From assembly GCA_024398815.1 (NCBI GenBank), contig JAKSIL010000013.1, positions 25,145 through 89,144 of the forward strand: a stretch of DNA of 64,000 nt, given 5' to 3'. The notes below the pieces were generated by a model. The model saw nothing but the letters and a program-made list of their open reading frames with translations. It had not been told where the DNA came from and did not search any database. Shown in pieces: positions 17,744 to 26,022 of this stretch. Source of the DNA: Fibrobacter sp. GTDB taxonomy: Bacteria > Fibrobacterota > Fibrobacteria > Fibrobacterales > Fibrobacteraceae. The stretch's first letter is position 1. Every line of letters begins with the position of its first letter. A program made the translations under genes and the position numbers.

Positions 17744-18253
17744 TTATTCTGCGGCACGCTTGAACATTTCGGTGGAAATGTCCTTGGTGTTCGCATCGGT
17801 CAAGTCACCCGTCTGGAAGACGACCCCGTTCAGGTTCATGTCGGTGGCGCTGACGGCCGGCTTTACGGTGTGGGTTTCGTTGAACGTGTGGCAGTCGGTG
17901 ACGGTGAACTTGAAGGTCACCTTCTTTTCAGCTTCGTTGGCGGTCCATGTGCCATATTCCTTGACGCCGCCGCAGCCGTTTGAAGCCATGTCGGAGGATG
18001 TGGAATTGGATGTTTGGTACTCGAATTCACCATTGTTCTTGATGGTCAAGATACCGGGGCTCATGGAGTAGTCCGAAATGACCATTGTGCCTTCCTTGTT
18101 GCTGATGGAAACAAGGTTCCAGGTGCCTTGTAGGCAGTCGACGCTAAAACCGGCCGAGCATTTGTCGGATAGGCTGGGGGAAGATTCGTCGCTGCAGGCG
18201 CCGAACATGAAAAGGCTGGAAATTGCAGCCAGGGCAAGAATCTTGTTTCTCAT
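17744..18253 (-). CDS. Small lipocalin-like lipoprotein
   Basis: 169 residues from the ATG at 18253, which has GAGGA 6 nt upstream; a start four codons earlier is possible but has no such site. The lipoprotein signal ends SSLFMFGAC (Cys20). The mature part begins with DCLQGTWNLVSI, the opening strand of lipocalin-like (META/DUF4488-type) domains, and continues beta-rich (GILTIKNNGEFEYQ, YGTWTANEAEKKVTFKF) with several Cys. The function is unknown. Divergent from the CE6-like esterase gene. Confidence 0.65.
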   Translation of the reverse strand: MRNKILALAAISSLFMFGACSDESSPSLSDKCSAGFSVDCLQGTWNLVSISNKEGTMVISDYSMSPGILTIKNNGEFEYQTSNSTSSDMASNGCGGVKEYGTWTANEAEKKVTFKFTVTDCHTFNETHTVKPAVSATDMNLNGVVFQTGDLTDANTKDISTEMFKRAAE

Positions 18254-18491
18254 AGAAATCCTCAACTAAATGTTTTTTTTGGAATATAAATAAAAACGGC
18301 TGATTTTTTTTGTTTCAACAGGAAAGTTAATGAAAATTAACAAAAAAATCGTCTTTTTGAGTCGTAAAATGCGTTGATTTCGATTACAACGGAATTTGAA
18401 GTATCCAAATGGATATGTTTTTATGATAATCTATTTTATAAAAAAGGCACCTAATGGGTTTGGGTGTCGGTTTGGTTATCAAGGAGTAACA
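18254..18491. other. 238-bp AT-rich divergent promoter region
   Basis: This lies between the small lipoprotein (minus) and the esterase gene (plus). It is rich in A/T tracts and must hold both promoters, but I cannot assign a convincing -35/-10 pair on either strand. AAGGAG at 18481-18486 is the ribosome binding site of the esterase. Confidence 0.35.
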
Positions 18492-19724
18492 ATGAATATC
18501 AAAGCACTGGGCTTGGCCGCTTTGGTGGTTTCGGCTGCATATGCTGCACCGGACCCGAATTTTCACATCTATCTAGCCTTTGGTCAATCCAATATGGAAG
18601 GCCAGGGCAATATCGAACAGCAGGACAAATCTGTTGACAAACGATTCCAGATGATGGCAACAGTCGATAATTGTAATGGTCGTAAGCTGGGAACCTGGAA
18701 CGATGCGATTCCGCCTCTTGCGAACTGCGCCAGTAAACTTGGACCTTCGGACTACTTCGGCCGCACCATGATCGAAAAGGTTGACGAGTCTATCAAGGTC
18801 GGCGTTATCGTTGTTGCTGTGGCAGGCTGTGATATAGGTCTTTTCTCGAAGGATAATTATCGCAACTATACAGGTGGTCAAAGTTGGTATACCGACCGAG
18901 TCAATGCGTATGGTGGCAATCCGTATGGACGTCTAATTGAAATGGCTAAGAAAGCCCAGCAGGATGGCGTCATCAAGGGAATTATATTCCACCAGGGAGA
19001 GACTAATGCGGGTGACGGAAATTGGCCGAATAATGTTAAGAAGGTTTATGACAACATCATCAGTGACCTTGGGCTAGGCTCTGATATTCCGTTCCTTGCG
19101 GGTGAAGTCTTGAGAAGCGGTAGCAGTGCTGGTGCTAACAATAATATTGCAAAGTTGCCTCAGCTCTCAAAGAACTTCTATGTGGTTTCCTCTGAAGGTT
19201 TCAACCAGGCTTTGGGCGATGGCCAAAATGTGCATTTTACAAGCCAGGAATATCGCGAATTCGGCAAGCGTTATGCTGAAAAGATGATTGAGGTTCTTGG
19301 TGATAAACTTAAACCAGCAAATTCTGGCTCAAACGATCCTGTTCCCGAGTCCAGTGCTGCTGCAACACCGGTGTCCAGTGCTGCAACAACTCCGGTGTCC
19401 AGTGCCTCGGTGGCGCCCGTTTCTAGTTCCTCGTCTGGTCATGGATTTGACTGGGGTAACATGGATTGGGGTAATACCGGTAATGGTGAATCCAACATCA
19501 ATCCGCCTGTTGCGACAGGGGATTCCACCCAGGCTATCAGCGGTAGCGTTGTTTCCGTGAAGGCTGCTTCGTTCAATGTATTCGACATGCAGGGTCGTTA
19601 CCTCGGCTTTGTCAAGCTGACTAGCGACGCCCATGTCTCCGAAGTCCTCAAGGCTCGTTTCCACAAGTCCGGCATTTATCTGGTCAAGCGCGGAAACTTT
19701 ATGAAGCGCGTGGTTGTCAGGTAA
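18492..19724 (+). CDS. Secreted CE6-type acetyl esterase (acetylxylan esterase-like)
   Basis: 410 residues; AAGGAG at 18481 sets the ATG. A Sec signal peptide ends about AYA-APD (19-20). The SGNH/CE6 (sialate O-acetylesterase-like) catalytic blocks are clear: AFGQSNMEGQG with Ser33, FHQGETNAGD near 167, and DGQNVHF with His248. In fibre degraders this family removes acetyl groups from xylan. The domain is followed by a linker of Pro-Val-Ser-Ser repeats (about 280-315) and a C-terminal beta-domain (FNVFDMQGRYLGFVKL, KSGIYLVKRG) of the type used as a secretion/attachment tail (T9SS-like). The substrate is inferred. Confidence 0.8.
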   Translation: MNIKALGLAALVVSAAYAAPDPNFHIYLAFGQSNMEGQGNIEQQDKSVDKRFQMMATVDNCNGRKLGTWNDAIPPLANCASKLGPSDYFGRTMIEKVDESIKVGVIVVAVAGCDIGLFSKDNYRNYTGGQSWYTDRVNAYGGNPYGRLIEMAKKAQQDGVIKGIIFHQGETNAGDGNWPNNVKKVYDNIISDLGLGSDIPFLAGEVLRSGSSAGANNNIAKLPQLSKNFYVVSSEGFNQALGDGQNVHFTSQEYREFGKRYAEKMIEVLGDKLKPANSGSNDPVPESSAAATPVSSAATTPVSSASVAPVSSSSSGHGFDWGNMDWGNTGNGESNINPPVATGDSTQAISGSVVSVKAASFNVFDMQGRYLGFVKLTSDAHVSEVLKARFHKSGIYLVKRGNFMKRVVVR

Positions 19725-19756
19725 TCGCCACCTAGATTTTTTCATATCATCCTGAA

Positions 19757-19784
19757 AAGTGCTCCGCTCTGCGGGGCACTTTTT
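19757..19784 (+). terminator. Rho-independent terminator after the esterase gene
   Basis: An 11-bp stem (19757-19767 with 19771-19781, one G-T pair), 3-nt loop TCT, followed by T residues to 19784. It lies 33 nt after the esterase stop and also separates it from the convergent trmO gene. Confidence 0.85.
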
Positions 19785-19807
19785 GCATGAGAAACTTCGT
19801 TTGAAAT

Positions 19808-20497
19808 TTAGAGGATTTCCTGTATGGATTCGACGGTCAGCTTTGAACCTGAAACCTTGAACTTGATTTCAAAGCCGGAAAAGTTGAAACCGTACATGCG
19901 CTCGGAGTCGTCTTGGTAGTGCGGGCGCGGGTCCTGGCCTAAAAGTTGCATGAGTGCTTCGCGCTTTTCTGCGGGAATTTTTTCGAGAAGTGTCGATGGA
20001 ATTTCAACTTCCAGGTTGTTGCCTTTGACGCTTTCGGCGAATCCGCCCTTCGCTTCGGGAACGCTGTCGGCGAAGGGGAGGTACGGTTTGATGTCCACGA
20101 TGGGTGTCCCGTCCATGAGGTCTGCGCCACTGACGATGATTTCAGGGCCGTTTGTGCCTTCCAGACGGATTTCTTCAATCTTCACGCAACTCATGGCGAT
20201 GGGATTTGGCCTAAAACTGCTGCGGGTCGCAAAGACTCCGAGCCTTTTGTTGCCGCCCAGCCGCGGAGGCCGTACCGTGGGGCTCCAGGTGTCGCGCACG
20301 TTCTCTGAAAAAATCCAGAGAATCCACAGGTGACTGAAACCTTCCAAACCACGCAGGGCGTCGGCGTTTCTGAACTCAGGTTCGAAGCGGATGGTCGACC
20401 TTAGGTTGGGCAAAAGACCGCTTTGGCGGGGAATTCCGAATTTTTCGGGGAAGTCGCTTTTGATGCGTGCGATAACCTTGAAATTGTAGCTGTCCAT
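19808..20497 (-). CDS. trmO: tRNA (adenine-N6)-methyltransferase TrmO-like
   Basis: 229 residues. TrmO/TsaA/YaeB methylates N6 of t6A37 in tRNA-Thr using SAM. Family motifs: the N-terminal strand with IARIKSDFPEKFGIPRQSG, LEGFSHLWILWIF, the hallmark GVFATRSSFRPNPIAMS, and GADLMDGTPIVDIKPYLP. The C-terminal extension (DPRPHYQ, YGFNFSGFEIKFKV) matches the full-length enzyme. The ATG at 20497 overlaps the stop codon of the upstream membrane-protein gene by one base, and GGAGG lies 9 nt upstream, so the two genes are translationally coupled. Confidence 0.9.
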   Translation of the reverse strand: MDSYNFKVIARIKSDFPEKFGIPRQSGLLPNLRSTIRFEPEFRNADALRGLEGFSHLWILWIFSENVRDTWSPTVRPPRLGGNKRLGVFATRSSFRPNPIAMSCVKIEEIRLEGTNGPEIIVSGADLMDGTPIVDIKPYLPFADSVPEAKGGFAESVKGNNLEVEIPSTLLEKIPAEKREALMQLLGQDPRPHYQDDSERMYGFNFSGFEIKFKVSGSKLTVESIQEIL

Positions 20498-21270
20498 CAC
20501 CTAGCCTCCCTGTTGTAATTGCATTCGTTGCGGCGCTTGAGTTCCTTGTTCAAAGGCCAGTAGATGAGCGCAAACAGAATGTAGCCGCAAAGGAGCACAA
20601 TCCAGTGGTTGAGTCCAAGGAGTGTTTCAAGATAACGCATTTCTGCAAACATGAAAGGGCCTGCAATCAAGAACAAAGGAAGTTGACGGCACTGGTCGCC
20701 GAGGGAATACCTGCTTTCGTAACTCACGATGGAATTCATCATCGGGAAACTCGTGCAGAATCCGCCCATGAGCCTCTTGATGAGCATGAGTCCGGAGACG
20801 ACGCCCGCGATGGCGGGCGCCTTGATGTACACCGGCAGGGGAGTCTTGTAGCGCACGCCGGACTTGTATTTTTGCTTTTGGAAAACGACGATGCCTACAA
20901 TCAAATCGAAAATGCAAACACAGACAAATGAAGTTTCCGTGTTCGGGATGCGCGGCATGAGGAATGTGCCGAGCGTAACAAAGAAGGCGAGCCCCGCGGC
21001 AATCGACGGGACTATGGGAAACTTTACTTTGTAGTGAAGAATGCGCACGATGTGTACATATAAGAAACACATGAATCCGGAAATGGCGTTTGCAGTTCCC
21101 ATCGGGAGCCCGACGGCGATATAGGCAAAACCGCAGGGGATGGGAATTGTCGCAAGTACGGCCTTGACTTGCGGGTCCTTCACGTAGGCGCTCAAGGTGC
21201 CGAGGGCCGTGACCATGAAGACTAATAGCCAGTCGTAAAACGAAAAGTTGAAGTTCAATGATTCGAACAT
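20497..21270 (-). CDS. Conserved polytopic membrane protein
   Basis: 257 residues with about seven hydrophobic segments and few charged loops. I recognise no family: there is no ABC, MFS or enzyme signature. The segment PCGFAYIAVGLPMGTANAISG and several Pro/Gly-rich helices suggest a transporter or channel-like fold. The ATG at 21270 is preferred (MFESLNFNFSFYDW); an in-frame TTG at 21279 is possible. TATCTT lies 9 nt upstream of the ATG. It is coupled to trmO, but nothing in the sequence links the two functions. Confidence 0.6.
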   Translation of the reverse strand: MFESLNFNFSFYDWLLVFMVTALGTLSAYVKDPQVKAVLATIPIPCGFAYIAVGLPMGTANAISGFMCFLYVHIVRILHYKVKFPIVPSIAAGLAFFVTLGTFLMPRIPNTETSFVCVCIFDLIVGIVVFQKQKYKSGVRYKTPLPVYIKAPAIAGVVSGLMLIKRLMGGFCTSFPMMNSIVSYESRYSLGDQCRQLPLFLIAGPFMFAEMRYLETLLGLNHWIVLLCGYILFALIYWPLNKELKRRNECNYNREAR

Positions 21271-21509
21271 TGCGCGCAAAAGATAGAAAAATCTGTATTT
21301 TCTTCAAAATGGGCCTTAAATTGCCTCTAATTTGTGCGTTTCTCCCCTGCAACGCTGTTTTTTTTTCCTACATTTCGTCCCAAGTAGTTGCATTTTACCT
21401 TGGTTCTGCCAACCAGTTATCGCCAATTCCACTGGGTGCTAGCAGGAAAACTCGGGTACAAACATGTAATTAAGTATCACAATCAAAATAAAAAGGAATG
21501 GATAGTAAT
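21271..21509 (+). other. Putative structured rpsO leader region
   Basis: 239 bp between the divergent membrane-protein gene and rpsO. The part nearest rpsO can fold into small hairpins (GCGTT/AACGC at 21338-21357 and TTGG/CCAA with CCAGT/ACTGG in 21400-21435). S15 mRNAs in several phyla carry autoregulatory leaders that bind S15, but none of the known leader motifs could be matched by eye. No clear promoter box was found. Confidence 0.3.
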
Positions 21510-21782
21510 ATGGCTACCATAACAAAAGAAAAAGCTGCAGAACTCACCGCCAAGTTTGGTGCAAACGAAAAGGATACCGGTAATGTCCGCGTCCAGATCG
21601 CCCTCTTGACCGAAAAGATCAAGAACCTCACGGAACACATCAAGACCCACAAGAAGGATTTCCATTCTCTCCGCGGTTTGTCCATGATGGTTGCAAAGCG
21701 CAGAAACCTCATCAAGTACTACGGCGAAAAGGACATTGTTGCCGCTCGTGCTCTCATCAAGGAACTCGGTCTCCGCGGCTAA
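21510..21782 (+). CDS. rpsO: 30S ribosomal protein S15
   Basis: 90 residues, the normal S15 length. It binds 16S rRNA helices 20-22 and nucleates the platform. Motifs: ELTAKFGANEKDTGNVRVQI, LTEKIKNLTEHIKTHKKDFH, SLRGLSMMVAKRRNLIKY. The ATG at 21510 fits the family N-terminus (MATITKEKAAE); an ATG 12 nt upstream would add MDSN, and AAAAGGA at 21491-21497 lies too close to that one. 20 nt separate it from pnp, the classical rpsO-pnp pair. Confidence 0.97.
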   Translation: MATITKEKAAELTAKFGANEKDTGNVRVQIALLTEKIKNLTEHIKTHKKDFHSLRGLSMMVAKRRNLIKYYGEKDIVAARALIKELGLRG

Positions 21783-21802
21783 TTGCGGACTGGAGGTAAC
21801 TC

Positions 21803-24046
21803 ATGTCTATTGACGCATATCAAGCCAAGTACGGCAAGATGCTCGACCCGAAGGAAGTGTCCGTAAACCTTCCCGATGGCCGTGTCATCACGTTCGAAAC
21901 TGGCCGTATTGCAAAGCAGGCCCGTGGCGCAGCTGTCGCCAAGATGGGCGATGCTTTCATCCTTTCTACCGTCTGCTACGGCGAAGAAAAGGATGGCGAT
22001 TTCTTCCCGCTGACGGTTGAATATCGCGAAAAGTCCTACGCTGCCGGTCGCCTTCCGGGTGGTTACAGCAAGCGCGAAGCCGGTCGTCCGAGCGATGAAG
22101 AAATTCTTTCTGCCCGTATCATCGACCGTCCGATTCGCCCGATGTTCCCGGAAAACTTCACTCGTGAAGTCCAGGTCATCGTGCAGGTGCTTTCTGCCGA
22201 TAAGAACTTTGCACCGGACGTTCTCGGTGTGAGTGCCGCATCCCTTTCCATCGGTCTTTCTGAACTCCCGTTCGAACAGCAGGTCGCTGCCGTTCGCGTG
22301 GCTGTTGTCGATGGCAAGAACATTGTGATGCCGACTTACGACGAACTCGCCGTGGCCGATCTTGACCTCGTGGTCGCCGGTACGGAAGACTCCGTTTGCA
22401 TGGTCGAAGGTGGCGCTTACGAAGTTTCCGAAGACACGATGATTGGCGCTATCCTCGCCGGTCACGAAGTCATCAAGGAAATGTGCAAGGCCCAACAGCA
22501 GCTGGTGGACCGTTGTGCAAAGCCGAAGATGGAACTCAAGCCGCAACACGAAGGCGAAGCTCACGACAAGCTCCTCGCTGCAGTGAAGGAAGTCGTTTGG
22601 GAAGAACTCAACGCCGATGTTCACAACAACATGGTGAAGACGGACTTCTATCCGGCTATGGCAGACCTCTGTGCTCGTATGCTTGTTGACCCGCGTATTA
22701 CCGCCATCACTGGTGAAGGTGACGCCGCCGACGCTAAGCTCGTTGCCGATGCAAAGGCAATCTTCAGCGATTACGAACGCACCGCTATGCGCGAAATGAT
22801 CTTGAACGAACATGTCCGTTTGGACGGCCGTCTGACTACCGAAGTTCGCCCGATTGAAATCGAGATGGGTGTGCTTCCGCGTGCTCACGGTTCCGCTATC
22901 TTTCAGCGCGGTGAAACCCAGGGTCTTGTCATTTGCACCCTCGGCACCAAGGCTGATGAACAGCGCTACGAAAGCTTGCAGGGCGAAGGCTCCAAGAGCT
23001 ACATGCTTCATTACAACTTCCCGCCGTACTCTGTTGGCGAATGCAAGAAGCTCGGCCTTTCTCGTCGTGAAATCGGTCACGGCCACTTGGCTGAACGTTC
23101 TCTCGCTGCAGTGCTCCCGCTGCCGGAAGACTTCCCGTACACCATCCGCGTGTGCTCCGAAATCCAGGAATCCAACGGTTCTTCTTCCATGGCCTCTGTT
23201 TGCGGTGGCTGCTTGAGCCTTATGGATGCCGGCGTGCCTATCAAGGCTCCGGTTGCTGGTATCGCCATGGGCCTTATCTCCGAAAAGGGTTCCGTCAAGG
23301 AAGGCGGCAAGATCGAAATCTTGTCCGACATTACCGGTACGGAAGACCACCTCGGCGATATGGACTTCAAGGTGACGGGTACCGCTGAAGGTATCACAGC
23401 CTTCCAGATGGATATCAAGATTCGCGGCATCACGCCGGAACTCATGCGCCAGGCTTTGGAACAAGCTAAGCAGGGTCGCTTGCACATCTTGAACAAGATG
23501 ACGACTCTCGGCCTCCCGGCCCCGCGTCCGCAGGTCTCCGAAAAGGCTCCGACCATGATCAAGATGCGCGTCCCGACCAACAAGATCCGTGACGTGATCG
23601 GCTCTGGTGGCTCTGTCATCAAGGGCATGCAGGCTCAGACGGGTTGCACCATCAACATCGACGACAACGGTAACATCGACATCGCCGCTCCGAGTGGCAA
23701 GGCCGCTGCTGTTTGCCGCCGCATGATTGAAGAACTCACGGCTGAACCGGAACCGGGTCGCAAGTACAAGGGCAAGGTCAAGACGATTCAGCCGTTTGGC
23801 GCATTCGTCGAAATCCTCCCGGGTCGTGACGGTCTCGTGCACATCTCCGAACTTGCCGACCATCGCGTCGAAAAGGTCGAAGACGTTGTTCACGTCGGTG
23901 ACGAAGTCGAAGTCCTTTGCCTCGGTGTCGATCCGAAGGGCAAGGTGAAGCTTTCCATCAAGGCTCTGTTGCCGCCGAAACCGGCTGCAGAACCGGCTCC
24001 TGAAGCTCCTGCTGAAGCCGCTCCTGAAGCAGCTCCCGAAGCTTAA
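21803..24046 (+). CDS. pnp: Polynucleotide phosphorylase
   Basis: 747 residues. PNPase degrades RNA 3' to 5' with phosphate and is a degradosome component. Two RNase PH domains are present (first: GDAFILSTVCYGEE, YAAGRLPGGYSKREAGRPSD, IDRPIRPMFP; second: RAHGSAIFQRGETQ, GSDITGTEDHLGDMDFKV-type with LSDITGTEDHLGDMDFKVTG), then KH (DVIGSGGSVIKGMQAQTG) and S1 (KVKTIQPFGAFVEILPGRDG). A 25-residue tail of Ala/Pro/Glu repeats follows the S1 domain, making it slightly longer than usual. GGAGG lies 9 nt before the ATG. It ends at a strong terminator. Confidence 0.97.
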   Translation: MSIDAYQAKYGKMLDPKEVSVNLPDGRVITFETGRIAKQARGAAVAKMGDAFILSTVCYGEEKDGDFFPLTVEYREKSYAAGRLPGGYSKREAGRPSDEEILSARIIDRPIRPMFPENFTREVQVIVQVLSADKNFAPDVLGVSAASLSIGLSELPFEQQVAAVRVAVVDGKNIVMPTYDELAVADLDLVVAGTEDSVCMVEGGAYEVSEDTMIGAILAGHEVIKEMCKAQQQLVDRCAKPKMELKPQHEGEAHDKLLAAVKEVVWEELNADVHNNMVKTDFYPAMADLCARMLVDPRITAITGEGDAADAKLVADAKAIFSDYERTAMREMILNEHVRLDGRLTTEVRPIEIEMGVLPRAHGSAIFQRGETQGLVICTLGTKADEQRYESLQGEGSKSYMLHYNFPPYSVGECKKLGLSRREIGHGHLAERSLAAVLPLPEDFPYTIRVCSEIQESNGSSSMASVCGGCLSLMDAGVPIKAPVAGIAMGLISEKGSVKEGGKIEILSDITGTEDHLGDMDFKVTGTAEGITAFQMDIKIRGITPELMRQALEQAKQGRLHILNKMTTLGLPAPRPQVSEKAPTMIKMRVPTNKIRDVIGSGGSVIKGMQAQTGCTINIDDNGNIDIAAPSGKAAAVCRRMIEELTAEPEPGRKYKGKVKTIQPFGAFVEILPGRDGLVHISELADHRVEKVEDVVHVGDEVEVLCLGVDPKGKVKLSIKALLPPKPAAEPAPEAPAEAAPEAAPEA

Positions 24047-24071
24047 TTCGGCTAGTTCCTAGAACTTGAAA

Positions 24072-24106
24072 AGTCCGATTGCCTCAAGGCAGTCGGGCTT
24101 TTTTTT
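24072..24106 (+). terminator. Rho-independent terminator after pnp
   Basis: A perfect 12-bp stem (24072-24083 with 24088-24099, two G-T pairs), TCAA loop, followed by eight T. It closes the rpsO-pnp operon. Confidence 0.92.
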
Positions 24107-24314
24107 GATTGGAATTTTGTCGCGAAAACGGAACGTTTTGAACAAAACTTTGTATAAATTTGTTTACAACTCGTAAGAAAGGTGATTTTGTAGTGTTTTT
24201 TGCGTGTAAAGTTCTCTGTAGTGGTTTTTTGGGGCTAGATGTTTTGTTCAATTTTGTTATAATTCTGTTATATTATATTGCAAAATATATAATCACCTAA
24301 GGGATATATAAGGA
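24107..24314 (+). other. AT-rich promoter region of the HD-GYP pair
   Basis: 208 bp, very AT-rich near the 3' end, with several overlapping -10-like boxes (TATAAT at 24258-24263, then repeated TATATT-type hexamers to 24292). I cannot choose one start site. No coding potential seen. Confidence 0.4.
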
Positions 24315-26009
24315 ATGGGTCATTGTTACTTGACATTGGTTTTGGTAGCATCGATAGTGAATCTCATTATCTTGATGTCCCTTTTCCGTAAGCAGACGAA
24401 TATCTTTATTTTCTTTGCGTTTGTCGGTATTGTCGTTTCGACCTATGGGCATTGGCTGCTTGGCTTCTCTGAAACGTTAGAAGGCGCCATTGTGGCGAAC
24501 AAGGTGAATTACGTGGGGGCGGCATATATCCCGATGCTCATGTTCTTCTCTTTGAGCCAAATTTGTAAAGTCAAGATTAACTCGTATGTGCGCTTTTTGA
24601 TGGTGCTGTTTAGCAGTCTGGTCTTAGGGCTTGCGTTGACGGTCGGCTTCAGTTCGGTGTATTACGAGTCCTTTGAATTTGTCGTAAAGAATGGCCTTGG
24701 TGACTACGTGGCTACCTACGGATGGGGACACGATGTGTTCAACGCGATGGTTGTCATGTATGGCGTCATGGATGTCGTCGTGGTGTTTTACGCCTTGTTC
24801 CGCCGGAAGATGGTTTCGTTCAAGAATATCTTTGCCATGTTCTTGACCGAAATGGTGATGTTCTCGTCGTTCTTGGTCTCGCGTGTCTTGGAAAACGATA
24901 TGCTGGTGATGCCGATTGTCTATGTGCTGAACCAGATTATCTTCCTCTACCTTTGCGCGAACGTCAAGTGGTACGATATTGTCGGCAGTGTTTTGGAAAC
25001 TATTGAAGAAGATAACGATTTGGCTTGTATCTCTTTTTCGACTAAGGGACTCTACCTGGGCTGCAACGACATTGCCGAAAAGTTCTTTCCGAAAATCAAG
25101 GAGTGCCGTATTGACTGGCCACTGTCTAGCGGTTCGGAATTAGGAAGGCTCTTCAACCAGTGGTTGGACAGGGTGAAAAATTCTCCGGCACTCAATTCGT
25201 TTGAATTCAGTCTTGGGGATAGGCATTACAAGTGCGTCGTGCAGCGCGTGATGAAAATTACGCGAGAGCTCCTGTTCCTGTTCAAAATCGAGGACGTTAC
25301 CGATATCCAGCTGTACATTGAGTCTTTGGGCAAGAACAACAACCTTCTGCAGAAGATGGTGCAAAAGAACGCCCGCACCGTACAGGCAATCCAGGAGCAG
25401 ATGATTGTCGGTATGGCGAACATGATTGAAAGCCGCGACGGCAATACGGGTGGCCATATCAAGCGTACGAGCCAAGTGGTAAAAATCATTGTAGATGAAA
25501 TGCGCAAAGATAAATCGCTGGATTTGCCGGATCGTTTTTACGATGCTCTTGTCGCCGCTGCGCCTATGCACGATTTGGGTAAGATTGCCATTGACGACCA
25601 GATCCTTCGAAAACCAGGCAAATTCTCGGATGAGGAATTCGCCGTCATGAAGACACATGCCGAAAAGGGAGCCTTCGTGGTTGAAAACTTGCTGGCCGGA
25701 ATCGAAGAACCGTTCTTTGTGCAGTTGTCCAAAAATGTGGCTTTCTACCATCATGAACGTTGGGATGGCAAGGGTTATCCTAAGGGCTTGGTCGGGGAAC
25801 AAATTCCTCTCGAAGCGAGAATCATGGCTGTCGCCGATGTTTACGACGCTCTTGTCAGCCGCCGTTGCTACAAGGAACGCATGGCTTTCCAGGACGCTTT
25901 CGACATTATTGTCTCTGCTATGGGAACGCAGTTCGATCCGTTTATGAAGAAGTATTTTGTGGACTGCAGCACTCTTTTACAAGCATATTATGTCAAGGTT
26001 GATCATTGA
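24315..26009 (+). CDS. 7TM-sensor HD-GYP protein (c-di-GMP phosphodiesterase family), copy 1
   Basis: 564 residues. The first ~215 residues hold seven membrane segments like the N-terminal 7TM domain of some histidine kinases. A PAS-like linker region follows (about 235-340, STKGLYLGCNDIAEKFF), then a coiled stretch, then an HD-GYP domain: MIESRDGNTGGHIKRTSQ, MHDLGKIAIDD (His419-Asp420), HHERWDGKGYPKGL and EARIMAVADVYDAL. HD-GYP domains hydrolyse c-di-GMP; all metal-ligand motifs are present, so activity is likely. It is a tandem paralogue of the next gene, 13 nt away. No GGDEF partner lies in the window. Confidence 0.88.
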   Translation: MGHCYLTLVLVASIVNLIILMSLFRKQTNIFIFFAFVGIVVSTYGHWLLGFSETLEGAIVANKVNYVGAAYIPMLMFFSLSQICKVKINSYVRFLMVLFSSLVLGLALTVGFSSVYYESFEFVVKNGLGDYVATYGWGHDVFNAMVVMYGVMDVVVVFYALFRRKMVSFKNIFAMFLTEMVMFSSFLVSRVLENDMLVMPIVYVLNQIIFLYLCANVKWYDIVGSVLETIEEDNDLACISFSTKGLYLGCNDIAEKFFPKIKECRIDWPLSSGSELGRLFNQWLDRVKNSPALNSFEFSLGDRHYKCVVQRVMKITRELLFLFKIEDVTDIQLYIESLGKNNNLLQKMVQKNARTVQAIQEQMIVGMANMIESRDGNTGGHIKRTSQVVKIIVDEMRKDKSLDLPDRFYDALVAAAPMHDLGKIAIDDQILRKPGKFSDEEFAVMKTHAEKGAFVVENLLAGIEEPFFVQLSKNVAFYHHERWDGKGYPKGLVGEQIPLEARIMAVADVYDALVSRRCYKERMAFQDAFDIIVSAMGTQFDPFMKKYFVDCSTLLQAYYVKVDH

Positions 26010-26022
26010 TGGGTAAGGCAAG

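Noticed and set aside
21779..23893. A 704-codon open frame on the minus strand opposite pnp
   Set aside because: It mirrors the conserved pnp codons exactly, has no domain, and arises from the strong codon bias of pnp.
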